A stretch of DNA of 9,818 nucleotides. Source: Bacillota bacterium (GTDB lineage Bacteria; Bacillota; Clostridia; Saccharofermentanales; Fastidiosipilaceae). The position numbers and the translations under genes are program-made. The number at the start of each line of letters is the position of its first letter. The stretch's first letter is position 1. Shown one piece after another: positions 1-6,403 of the stretch. The DNA lies in the NCBI GenBank assembly GCA_023388205.1, contig JAEWGS010000061.1, positions 1 through 9,818 of the forward strand. Direction: 5' to 3'. The notes beneath the pieces were generated by a model. The model made no database searches and had not been told where the DNA came from. It saw nothing but the letters and a program-made list of their open reading frames with translations.

Positions 1-990
1 CTCCATGCGGGGCCTCTCGACACCCAAACGCAGACGCAAACAAGCACCACGCAAGCGGTCGACCCGCTTTTTGCCAAAGACGCTGCGCCCAAAGCCTATT
101 TTGACGCCAATGAACTCGCGCCCATCAATATCTCTGTTCGTCCCGAAGATCTCCCCGCTGCGAATATCGCCTTGTATGACATTGATCGCGAAGAATTTAT
201 TTTCAGAAAAGAAAATGGAGAAAAACTCGTTCTCGCTTCAACCGCCAAAGTTTTTGTCGCGGCTTGTTTTCGGGACTACCTCGCCCTAGACCAGCAGCTA
301 AGCACAAGAAATGCGCCTGACCAAATGAAAGAAGGTTCATCCACAGCCAACATCGGCTACAACGAAATGTATCGCGTGGAAGAACTGCTTTACGGCATGA
401 TTATTCCCTCTGGTAACGACGCAGCTTACGCTCTAGCCATGGCCGTTGCCGACACGCAGGCCAAAAAGGCGCTCTCTGAATCTGAAGCGACACGTGAATT
501 CAAACGCATTTTGCGCAATTGGCTCATCCAAAAGGGCTACACCCGCACGCAGATCACAGATGCCGCCGGATACGCCGATGATTCTTGGTCCACTTTGGAT
601 GATCTCGCACGGGCAGCCTCCGCTTTTTACAAGGATCCCGTTCTCCACAAAATCTCAGGTATCGCTAAGTATTCTTTCACGGCAGAAAACGGACGCAGCT
701 TCACTTGGGAAAATACAAACGCCCTTCTTTTTGAGAACTCAAGCTATTGGAATCGCTATGCAGACGGTATGAAAACGGGCTCGCTCCCGCCGCATTACAA
801 CCTCATCGCCTCTGCAAATTACCTCGGCCGTCATCTCTTAGTTTTGTGTTTCGACGCAGAAAGCACGGATGCACGCTACGTCGCGAGCAATCTACTCTTT
901 CGGGAAGCAAGACGCGCCATCGAGCGTCAGCAACGCATCCTACCTGCAAGCAACAGCGGTCTGAACCCCGAAGGCGGCCTGAATCCCTAA
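1..990 (+). CDS. D-alanyl-D-alanine carboxypeptidase, peptidase S11 family (5' end outside window)
   Basis: This is a serine DD-peptidase (penicillin-binding protein of the DacA/PBP5 type) that removes the terminal D-Ala from peptidoglycan stem pentapeptides outside the cytoplasmic membrane. All three active-site motifs are visible in frame: S-T-A-K (238-249, nucleophile Ser and general-base Lys), S-G-N (409-417) and K-T-G (772-780), with spacing typical of S11 enzymes. The frame is open from base 1, so the start codon and the expected signal peptide lie upstream of the window; an in-frame TTG at 172 is inside the catalytic domain and is not the start. A Thr/Gln-rich stretch near the visible N-terminus (about 22-60) looks like a linker. 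Only about 70 residues follow K-T-G, so the PBP5 C-terminal beta domain and the amphipathic membrane anchor are absent. The protein ends in a hexapeptide repeat (GLNPEG, GLNP-stop). Family assignment is firm; the precise paralogue is not. Confidence 0.93.
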   Translation, partial: LHAGPLDTQTQTQTSTTQAVDPLFAKDAAPKAYFDANELAPINISVRPEDLPAANIALYDIDREEFIFRKENGEKLVLASTAKVFVAACFRDYLALDQQLSTRNAPDQMKEGSSTANIGYNEMYRVEELLYGMIIPSGNDAAYALAMAVADTQAKKALSESEATREFKRILRNWLIQKGYTRTQITDAAGYADDSWSTLDDLARAASAFYKDPVLHKISGIAKYSFTAENGRSFTWENTNALLFENSSYWNRYADGMKTGSLPPHYNLIASANYLGRHLLVLCFDAESTDARYVASNLLFREARRAIERQQRILPASNSGLNPEGGLNP

Positions 991-1028
991 GAGGGCCTGC
1001 CCCCGAAGTCGGCCTGAGCCCCGAAGGC
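958..1028 (+). repeat. Four imperfect 18-bp tandem repeats at the 3' end of the carboxypeptidase gene
   Basis: The four units start at 958, 976, 994 and 1011 and follow the consensus GGCCTGAACCCCGAAGGC. Copy lengths are 18, 18, 17 and 18 bp. Copy 1 encodes GLNPEG. Copy 2 reads GLNP and then TAA, where the other copies have GAA. Copy 3 lacks one base, so copy 4 (GLSPEG) continues in a different frame, which runs to a TAA at 1068-1070. The array therefore looks like a once-longer coding repeat that has lost its frame. Confidence 0.85.
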
Positions 1029-1110
1029 TCAAGCGACCTAAAGAGCACTGAAAGTCTTCTCGAAAACTAAAAGCCTGCTCGAGCGCAAAAACCGTAATGA
1101 TCACAAAAGC

Positions 1111-1146
1111 AAAAGGGAGGACGGGGTAAGCCGCCCTCCCTTTTTT
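1111..1146. terminator. Bidirectional Rho-independent terminator between convergent genes
   Basis: A 10-bp stem (1115-1124 with 1131-1140) encloses the 6-nt loop GGTAAG. It has AAAA on its left side and TTTTTT on its right, so it gives a U-tail on the plus strand and a shorter T-rich tail on the minus strand. On the plus strand the stem has one A-C mismatch. In the minus-strand RNA the same position is a G-U wobble, so the stem pairs along its full length. It lies between the carboxypeptidase stop (990) and the lon stop (1180) and can serve both transcripts. Confidence 0.88.
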
Positions 1147-1179
1147 ACAACATCGAACCCATTCAGATCGACGAAAAAC

Positions 1180-3615
1180 TCAACCTTCAACCAAAGCTTT
1201 TTCCAAGACTTCTTCGATCGTCTTGCAAGGACAAATCTCCACGCGGCTCGTGATGATCTCCGGCAGATCTTCTAATTCATGCGCATTCGCCGATGGGATC
1301 ACAACCGTTTTCAAGCCGGCACGAATCGCCGCCACAAGCTTTTCTTTGAGGCCTCCAATAGGCAAAACATTGCCGCGCAAAGTCACCTCACCAGTCATTC
1401 CAATATCCCGTCGCACGGGCCGTTTGGTCAAAGCGGACACCAAAGCCGTCACCATCGTCACCCCTGCGCTCGGCCCATCTTTGGGCGTCGCTCCTGCGGG
1501 GACGTGGATATTCAAATCCAAATTCTTATAAAAATCAGGATCCACATTCAACTGCTCCGCGCAACTTCTCACATAAGATCTCGCAACCGTAATGGATTCT
1601 TTCATCACATCACCCAGAGAACCCGTCATTTCAATGCGCCCAGTTCCAGCCGCTGTATTGACTTCTATCGCCAAAGTATCGCCGCCATAAGAGGTCCAAG
1701 CCAAGCCTTTGGCGACCCCGATCTGATCCAGTTCGGCCATGCGATCATAGTCGACCTCAGGCGTTCCCAGATACAGTTTGAGCTGATTCTTGTTCACTTT
1801 GACGCGCGCCACTTCGCCTTCCATGATACGAAGCAGCGCTTTTCTGACGATCTTGTTCAAGCAGCGCTCAAGTTGACGGACCCCAGATTCTCTTGTGTAA
1901 CGTCGAATGATTTCAAGCAAAGCCGATTTATCAATGCTGATCTTGCCCTTTTCAACCGCATTCTCTTTATAAATACGCGGCAAAAGATGATCCTTCGCAA
2001 TGTAAAACTTCTCCTCTTCCATATAGCCTTGAATCGGAATGATCTCCATACGGTCAAAGAGCGGTTCAGGGATCATCCCAGGATCATTCGCCGTCGTGAT
2101 AAAGACCACCTTAGAAAGATCGTAAGGCACTTCCAGATAATGGTCGCGGAAGTTGCGATTCTGCTCTGGATCCAGGACCTCTAAGAGCGCGGCACTCGGG
2201 TCACCGCGCAAATCTTTGCCCAGCTTATCGATCTCATCCATCAGGATGAGTGGATTATCCGTCTTCGCCTGCTGCAAGGCTTTGATCATACGCCCGGGCA
2301 TCGACGCGATATAAGTTCTTCTGTGCCCGCGAATCTCAGACTCATCATGAACGCCGCCAAGACTCATCCGCACGAAGCGCCGCCCCAGAGCCTCCGCCAC
2401 AGAATGAGCCACAGACGTTTTACCGACGCCAGGTGGCCCCACAAGGCACAGAATCGGCGACTTCATCAAGGCGTAACGTTCTTGCTCAAACTTGCGCGTT
2501 TTCTCCTCGCTCAGCTTCTTGCCTTTGCTCTCAGCTTGCGCACATTCTTTTTGATATTTTTCTTCTAAAGCCTTGAGCGCTTCACTTTTACGCTGATGCA
2601 CCGCCAGATATTCCAAAACGCGTTCTTTAACTTTCTCAAGGCCATAATGGTCACGATCCAGAATTTTTCGCGCCCCACTCACACTGTTTTGTTCTTCCGT
2701 CAAAGTCCCCCAGGGCAAGTCGAAAACATGATCCAAGTAATTTAAGATGGAAACCCCTTCGGGCGCATCACCCGAAAAACGGCTGAGGCGATCCACTTCT
2801 TTTTGTAAATGCAAACGCGTTTCATCTGGACATTGAATCGCATCCAACTTTTCTTGATAAATTTCGGAATCGTCTTTGCCGTCATTCATTTCTTCGCGAA
2901 TGACTTTCATCTCTTCACGCAGGTAGTACTCGCGCTGATTGCGCTCCATTTGCGCACGCAACTTGCTTTGCAACGTATCCCGAATCTGCTGAACCTCGTA
3001 CTCACGATTGAGGTATAAGATCAGACGCTCAGCCCTCGCTCTGACACTCAGAAGCTCCATAATCTCTTGCTGTAAGTTAAAGGGAAGCGCCAAATCTTTC
3101 GCCAAAATATCACAGAAAAAACTCAGACTAGGCTCATGCATCTCCATGCGATTGAGCACCGAATCTCGGCCCGAAATCTCAATGTATTTGCGGTAAGCCG
3201 CTTCAATGGTCTTGCGGTAAGCGTCTTCTTCAAGTTCAGGGAGAGATTCCTCATCATCGATGAGTTCGACCTCGCCCGACATCACTGGGCGCACGAGATC
3301 CAATTTTTTCAAACGCGCACGACGGCCCCCTAAAACCAGAACACGAATCGCATCCCCTTCATCGCCTACGTCCATACGGTGAACCACCTTGCCCACGCAG
3401 CCAATTTCATAGAGATCGCTCAAAGACTCCGGCCACTCTTGCTGAGGATCCTTTTGCGGCACCAAAAAAACTGCCATATCGCTGACTTGCGCCTGCGTAA
3501 AAGCCGCCTTAGACCCTGGTCTCGCCGCGTCAAAATTCGTCACAGCCCCCGGGAATACAACCAAATCTTTCAAAGGAACGATGGGTAACGTCAACTTCAA
3601 ATTTTTCTTTTTCAT
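1180..3615 (-). CDS. lon: ATP-dependent serine protease Lon (LonA type)
   Basis: Lon is a cytoplasmic homohexameric AAA+ protease that unfolds and degrades damaged and regulatory proteins. Numbering from the ATG at 3615 (811 aa), the order is: N-terminal LON substrate-binding domain (about 8-200), a helical/coiled-coil region with Q-R-E-Y-Y-L-R-E, the AAA+ module with Walker A GPPGVGKT (Lys399), Walker B LILMDE (Asp460, Glu461), sensor 1 ITTAN (506-510) and the GVRQLER segment (578-584), then the protease domain with KDGPSAG (catalytic Ser716) and GGLKEK (catalytic Lys759). Ser and Lys are 43 residues apart, as in E. coli Lon. Residues 343-384 form a charged insertion absent from E. coli Lon. 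I chose 3615 over the ATG at 3636 because AGGAG precedes it at 3629-3634 and MKKKNLKLTLPIVPLKD matches the family N-terminus; the upstream ATG has no ribosome binding site. It starts 7 nt after the upstream gene, and its ribosome binding site lies inside that gene, so coupled translation is likely. No CIRCE-type heat-shock operator was seen. Confidence 0.97.
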   Translation of the reverse strand: MKKKNLKLTLPIVPLKDLVVFPGAVTNFDAARPGSKAAFTQAQVSDMAVFLVPQKDPQQEWPESLSDLYEIGCVGKVVHRMDVGDEGDAIRVLVLGGRRARLKKLDLVRPVMSGEVELIDDEESLPELEEDAYRKTIEAAYRKYIEISGRDSVLNRMEMHEPSLSFFCDILAKDLALPFNLQQEIMELLSVRARAERLILYLNREYEVQQIRDTLQSKLRAQMERNQREYYLREEMKVIREEMNDGKDDSEIYQEKLDAIQCPDETRLHLQKEVDRLSRFSGDAPEGVSILNYLDHVFDLPWGTLTEEQNSVSGARKILDRDHYGLEKVKERVLEYLAVHQRKSEALKALEEKYQKECAQAESKGKKLSEEKTRKFEQERYALMKSPILCLVGPPGVGKTSVAHSVAEALGRRFVRMSLGGVHDESEIRGHRRTYIASMPGRMIKALQQAKTDNPLILMDEIDKLGKDLRGDPSAALLEVLDPEQNRNFRDHYLEVPYDLSKVVFITTANDPGMIPEPLFDRMEIIPIQGYMEEEKFYIAKDHLLPRIYKENAVEKGKISIDKSALLEIIRRYTRESGVRQLERCLNKIVRKALLRIMEGEVARVKVNKNQLKLYLGTPEVDYDRMAELDQIGVAKGLAWTSYGGDTLAIEVNTAAGTGRIEMTGSLGDVMKESITVARSYVRSCAEQLNVDPDFYKNLDLNIHVPAGATPKDGPSAGVTMVTALVSALTKRPVRRDIGMTGEVTLRGNVLPIGGLKEKLVAAIRAGLKTVVIPSANAHELEDLPEIITSRVEICPCKTIEEVLEKALVEG

Positions 3616-3622
3616 TCTCTTT

Positions 3623-4828
3623 TCACATCTCCTCATCCATAAGGATCAAAGGCCCCGTCAAGCTCGACAAAAGCTGTCGCATCACATGTGCCATATGCGC
3701 TGCATCCTCAAACTCCCCTGCGTCATCTGGCGTCCACGCCAAAGACGGATTCAGTGAAGCATAGAGATCCTCACAATTTTTCTCGTAAAACTTTTCCCAA
3801 AACCAAGGCAATAATTTACTTTGTGCACGCACAAGACGCGTGTGATAAGTATAAAGCTGTTGCCTGGCTCGATAAAAAGGTGTCTTTGCTGCATCGTGCC
3901 TCAACTGTTCGTAGGCATGGACTCGAAAAGAACTATGTAAATCACTCAACATCAAGTCAAAAACACAAAAAGCTTCTTTGCCCTCGCGACGTAGCACCTC
4001 TCTGCCCGCCCCTTCCCAGGGTTCTTGGACCACTTCATTTTCCCGCGTTTCGAGCTCCCAAATCTTCTGATAAAAAGAGGGGTAGTTTTTTGCTTTGGCG
4101 CGTTGCTCAACTAAAGCATCACGTGATGCAGGTGCTTGTTGCGCTAAAGACGGTCGGCAATTTTCGCTCTCCTGAGCTTCCCTTGCCTCACATTCGCTCG
4201 CCTCACGTTCCCTCTCCTCACGTTCGCTCGCCTCAATTAAATCTTCAGGGGGGAAGCTCCGCTTGGCATTTAAGATCGGATACTTAAAATAGCGATCGCT
4301 GCCTCCATCTTCAGACAAGCTTAAAAGTCGCCACGACGTTTGCTTGTCATCCACCTTGAAGCGCCGTTTCCCAACCGGGTAAATCGTCGGCCAAGTCTGA
4401 AGCTTCTGAACGGCATCTTCGATCAGCTCCGGCGGGTAAGCTTTGAGGTCACGCCGCATGGGAACGTCCTGTTTAGGAGCTTCCACCTGCCCTCTCAAAA
4501 AGAAATTCCAAACGATTAAATCGTGGTGCGAGCGCATATTCTGATTCGCTTTAGACTTTTTCGCTGTTCCCGGCTGTCCAAAATCTTCTAAATAAAAGAT
4601 GCCCCCATTCGTTTGATCAAAATAGGTCATGGCCATTTTGGACGTCACGCCGGGTCGATAAGCCAAATAAGACCAATAAAAGTCTGGATGGGGAATCCGA
4701 TGATAGTAGAGTTGAGCGTAAGCCGACTTAGGTCCTGACAAACTCATCAGGTCATGCTCACGCAATTTGATCAACTGCTGCTGGCGCAAGCGATAAAAAA
4801 GATCTCGGCGTTCTTGAACTCCGCGCAT
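3623..4828 (-). CDS. Uncharacterised 401-residue protein, operon partner of lon
   Basis: I do not recognise this protein. It has no signal peptide, membrane segment, Walker motif or known catalytic signature that I can see, and it is probably cytoplasmic. The N-terminal half (1-195) is rich in Tyr, Phe, Trp and basic residues, with a conserved-looking block around 40-82 (YYHRIPHPDFYW, GGIFYLEDFG) and HHDLIVWNFF at 101-110. Residues about 199-223 are a low-complexity Glu/Arg/Ala/Ser segment made of 5-residue units such as EASER. The C-terminal half (about 240-401) looks helical, with aromatic patches (PSFYQKIWELE, LLPWFWEKFYEK), and ends LILMDEEM. The ATG at 4828 follows a G-rich ribosome binding site (seven G then AG, about 4 nt away) and an extended -10 promoter about 30 bp upstream. 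The gene ends 7 nt before lon, so it is first in a two-gene operon. Length, promoter and start support a real gene; function is unknown. Confidence 0.85.
   Translation of the reverse strand: MRGVQERRDLFYRLRQQQLIKLREHDLMSLSGPKSAYAQLYYHRIPHPDFYWSYLAYRPGVTSKMAMTYFDQTNGGIFYLEDFGQPGTAKKSKANQNMRSHHDLIVWNFFLRGQVEAPKQDVPMRRDLKAYPPELIEDAVQKLQTWPTIYPVGKRRFKVDDKQTSWRLLSLSEDGGSDRYFKYPILNAKRSFPPEDLIEASEREEREREASECEAREAQESENCRPSLAQQAPASRDALVEQRAKAKNYPSFYQKIWELETRENEVVQEPWEGAGREVLRREGKEAFCVFDLMLSDLHSSFRVHAYEQLRHDAAKTPFYRARQQLYTYHTRLVRAQSKLLPWFWEKFYEKNCEDLYASLNPSLAWTPDDAGEFEDAAHMAHVMRQLLSSLTGPLILMDEEM
3629..3634 (-). promoter_or_regulatory. Ribosome binding site of lon, inside the upstream gene
   Basis: AGGAGA lies 12-13 nt before the ATG at 3615 and within the last codons of the 401-residue protein gene. 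The spacing is slightly long, but it is the only good Shine-Dalgarno match and it decides the lon start. Its position inside the preceding reading frame suggests translational coupling. Confidence 0.6.
4171..4235 (-). repeat. 15-bp tandem repeat inside the uncharacterised gene
   Basis: Three adjacent 15-bp units start at 4186, 4201 and 4216 (plus-strand consensus CCTCACGTTCGCTCG). A partial fourth begins at 4231 and a degenerate copy lies at 4171-4185. Read on the minus strand, each unit encodes a 5-residue Glu-rich block (EASER, EERER, EASEC, EAREA). Because the unit is a multiple of three, copy-number change would alter linker length without breaking the frame. Confidence 0.85.
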
Positions 4829-4858
4829 AGGCTCCCCCCCTTTTCAAAGGCTTCGCGC

Positions 4859-4867
4859 ATTATAGCA
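4859..4867 (-). promoter_or_regulatory. Extended -10 promoter for the 401-residue gene and lon
   Basis: The minus strand carries TGCTATAAT, a perfect TGnTATAAT extended -10 element. No good -35 hexamer occurs at 16-18 bp (the nearest, TTGAGA, is only 13 bp away), which is usual for extended -10 promoters. The predicted start site is near 4852, giving a leader of about 24 nt that holds only the G-rich ribosome binding site before the ATG at 4828. It lies downstream of the tuf terminator, so the lon operon can be transcribed independently. Confidence 0.75.
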
Positions 4868-4982
4868 CAGCCCCTTTTCTCAACTCTGTTTCCAAAAGAG
4901 AGAAAGCCCCTTCTCCCCCTAGCAAAAGCTCCTTCCCTAAGCGTTAAAGGCACAACAAACGGACGCTTTCAAAACGAACGAC

Positions 4983-5013
4983 AAAAAAAGACCCCGGGCA
5001 AATGCCCGAGGCC
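4983..5013 (-). terminator. Rho-independent terminator after tuf
   Basis: In minus-strand RNA a 10-bp stem (GGCCTCGGGC with GCCCGGGGTC, two G-U wobbles) encloses the loop ATTT and is followed by seven U. On the plus strand the wobble positions become mismatches, so the signal belongs to the minus-strand transcript. It begins about 30 nt after the tuf stop and marks the end of the str operon. Confidence 0.92.
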
Positions 5014-5043
5014 TTCAAATAATCGTCAATAACGATCAGCTGA

Positions 5044-6246
5044 TTACTGGTCGATCTTAGAAACCGTACCAGCACCAACCGTACGACCACCCTCACGGAT
5101 AGCGAACTTCAAGCCCTGCTCGATAGCGATCGGCGTGATGAGTTCGATGGACATGGTGATGTGGTCACCCGGCATGCACATTTCGGTGCCTTCCGGAAGC
5201 TTGATCTGACCCGTCACGTCCGTCGTACGGAAGTAGAACTGGGGACGATAACCGTCGAAGAAAGGCTTATGACGGCCACCTTCAGCCTGCGTCAAAACGT
5301 AGACCTGACCCTCGAACTTCGTGTGCGGATGAATTGAACCGGGTTTGCAGATAACCTGACCACGCTCGATATCTTCGCGCGTCACACCACGGAGCAAAGC
5401 ACCGATGTTGTCGCCCGCTTCGGCGCTGTCCATCGTCTTACGGAACATTTCAACGCCCGTAACCGTCGTATGACCATTCTCTTCCTTGAGACCGACGATC
5501 TCAACGGCGTCACCGACTTTGACCTGACCACGCTCGACACGACCCGTCGCAACCGTACCACGACCCGTGATCGTGAAGACGTCCTCGACCGGCATCAAGA
5601 AGGGCTGGTCGATCGCGCGCTCCGGCGTCTCGATGTAGCTGTCCACCGCATCCATCAAGTCCAAGATGGGCTTGTAGATCGGATCATTGATATCCGTGCT
5701 GGAGTTCTCCAAAACCTGGAGCGCCGAACCACGAACGATCGGGCAGTTGTCACCATCGAACGAATATTCGTTCAAGAGGTCACGAACTTCCATCTCAACG
5801 AGGTCCAACAACTCTTCGTCGTCAACCTGGTCAACCTTATTCATGAAGACCACGATACGGGGAACACCGACCTGACGGCTGAGCAAGATGTGCTCACGCG
5901 TCTGGGGCATAACACCGTCCGCACTCGAAACGACGAGGATCGAGCCGTCCATCTGGGCCGCACCGGTGATCATGTTCTTAACATAGTCGGCGTGTCCAGG
6001 GCAGTCAACGTGAGCATAGTGACGGTTGTCCGTCTGATACTCAACGTGAGAAGCGTTGATCGTGATACCACGCTGCTTCTCTTCCGGCGTCTTATCGATG
6101 TTCTCGTAGCTGGTGTAGTCCGCTTCACCCTTCATCGCGAGCACCTTGGTGATCGCAGCGGTGAGCGAGGTCTTACCATGGTCAACGTGGCCAATCGTAC
6201 CAATGTTGACGTGCGGCTTAGTTCTCTCAAACTTCTGCTTAGCCAT
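5044..6246 (-). CDS. tuf: Elongation factor Tu
   Basis: This GTPase delivers aminoacyl-tRNA to the ribosomal A site. It is 400 residues long, the normal bacterial size. The G domain shows the P-loop GHVDHGKT (19-26), switch I RGITIN with Thr62, DCPGH (81-85) with the GTP-hydrolysis His85, and NKVD (136-139), where many bacterial EF-Tu proteins have NKCD. Domains 2 and 3 follow with the usual signatures (GRGTVATGRVERG, KPGSIHPHTKFE) and the protein ends VSKIDQ. The ATG at 6246 has AGGAGG 9 nt upstream. It lies 157 bp after fusA and ends the str operon before a strong terminator. A possible promoter of its own lies in that gap, which would allow extra EF-Tu synthesis. Confidence 0.99.
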   Translation of the reverse strand: MAKQKFERTKPHVNIGTIGHVDHGKTSLTAAITKVLAMKGEADYTSYENIDKTPEEKQRGITINASHVEYQTDNRHYAHVDCPGHADYVKNMITGAAQMDGSILVVSSADGVMPQTREHILLSRQVGVPRIVVFMNKVDQVDDEELLDLVEMEVRDLLNEYSFDGDNCPIVRGSALQVLENSSTDINDPIYKPILDLMDAVDSYIETPERAIDQPFLMPVEDVFTITGRGTVATGRVERGQVKVGDAVEIVGLKEENGHTTVTGVEMFRKTMDSAEAGDNIGALLRGVTREDIERGQVICKPGSIHPHTKFEGQVYVLTQAEGGRHKPFFDGYRPQFYFRTTDVTGQIKLPEGTEMCMPGDHITMSIELITPIAIEQGLKFAIREGGRTVGAGTVSKIDQ

Positions 6247-6263
6247 TTAAGCTATCCTCCTCT

Positions 6264-6279
6264 TGCGGTCAATGCCGCA
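6264..6279 (-). other. Small hairpin just upstream of the tuf ribosome binding site
   Basis: TGCGG and CCGCA form a 5-bp stem around the loop CATTGA, a few bases before the AGGAGG of tuf. A related sequence with an ATGC/GCAT stem lies about 27 bp further upstream (6299-6312), and both copies share ATATGCGG. Whether either hairpin affects translation cannot be told from sequence. Confidence 0.4.
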
Positions 6280-6309
6280 TATCTTCCTTGGCCTTTTATG
6301 CCTCCGCAT

Positions 6310-6337
6310 ATTTTACAAGATTCAAACAAACCTGCAA
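6310..6337 (-). promoter_or_regulatory. Possible internal promoter for tuf
   Basis: In the fusA-tuf gap the minus strand has TTGCAG (6332-6337), a 16-bp spacer and TAAAAT (6310-6315). The -35 matches the consensus at three of six positions and the -10 at five of six. A start near 6303 would give a leader of about 57 nt. This is a moderate prediction only; tuf could also rely wholly on read-through from rpsL. Confidence 0.4.
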
Positions 6338-6361
6338 GACGCAGAGGCTACAGACCAGCAT

Positions 6362-6395
6362 GTGGGAAAGCAAAAATTCATTTACCTTCCCCCAC
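6362..6395 (-). other. Hairpin after fusA without a U tail
   Basis: Starting about 9 nt past the fusA stop, the minus-strand RNA can form an 8-bp stem (GTGGGGGA with TTTCCCAC, two G-U pairs) with a loop of about 18 nt. No run of U follows, so it is not an intrinsic terminator. It could stabilise the 3' end of fusA mRNA or be a processing site. Confidence 0.35.
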
Positions 6396-6403
6396 GACTT
6401 TGT

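Noticed and set aside
1279..2184. 301-codon open frame antisense to lon
   Set aside because: It lies wholly within the lon coding sequence, has no ribosome binding site and its translation is low-quality His/Arg/Ile-rich sequence.
3616..3636. Alternative lon start 7 codons upstream (ATG at 3636)
   Set aside because: It would overlap the preceding gene and has no ribosome binding site; the Shine-Dalgarno sequence lies between the two ATGs and serves the one at 3615.
3623..3650. LILMDEEM at the end of the unknown protein resembles the Lon Walker B LILMDE
   Set aside because: There is no Walker A or AAA+ context in the unknown protein, and the match is a short hydrophobic-acidic string at the extreme C-terminus. 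I treat it as coincidence.
4939..4968. Inverted repeat AAGCGT / ACGCTT downstream of the tuf terminator
   Set aside because: Six-base arms with an 18-nt loop and no U tail or operator-like symmetry; too weak to call.
6247..6309. 20-codon basic leader-peptide frame (MRRHKRPRKICG...) ending in TAA directly before the tuf ATG
   Set aside because: It has no Shine-Dalgarno sequence, and its ATG would lie upstream of the transcript start predicted from the nearby promoter. The abutting TAA-ATG is probably chance.
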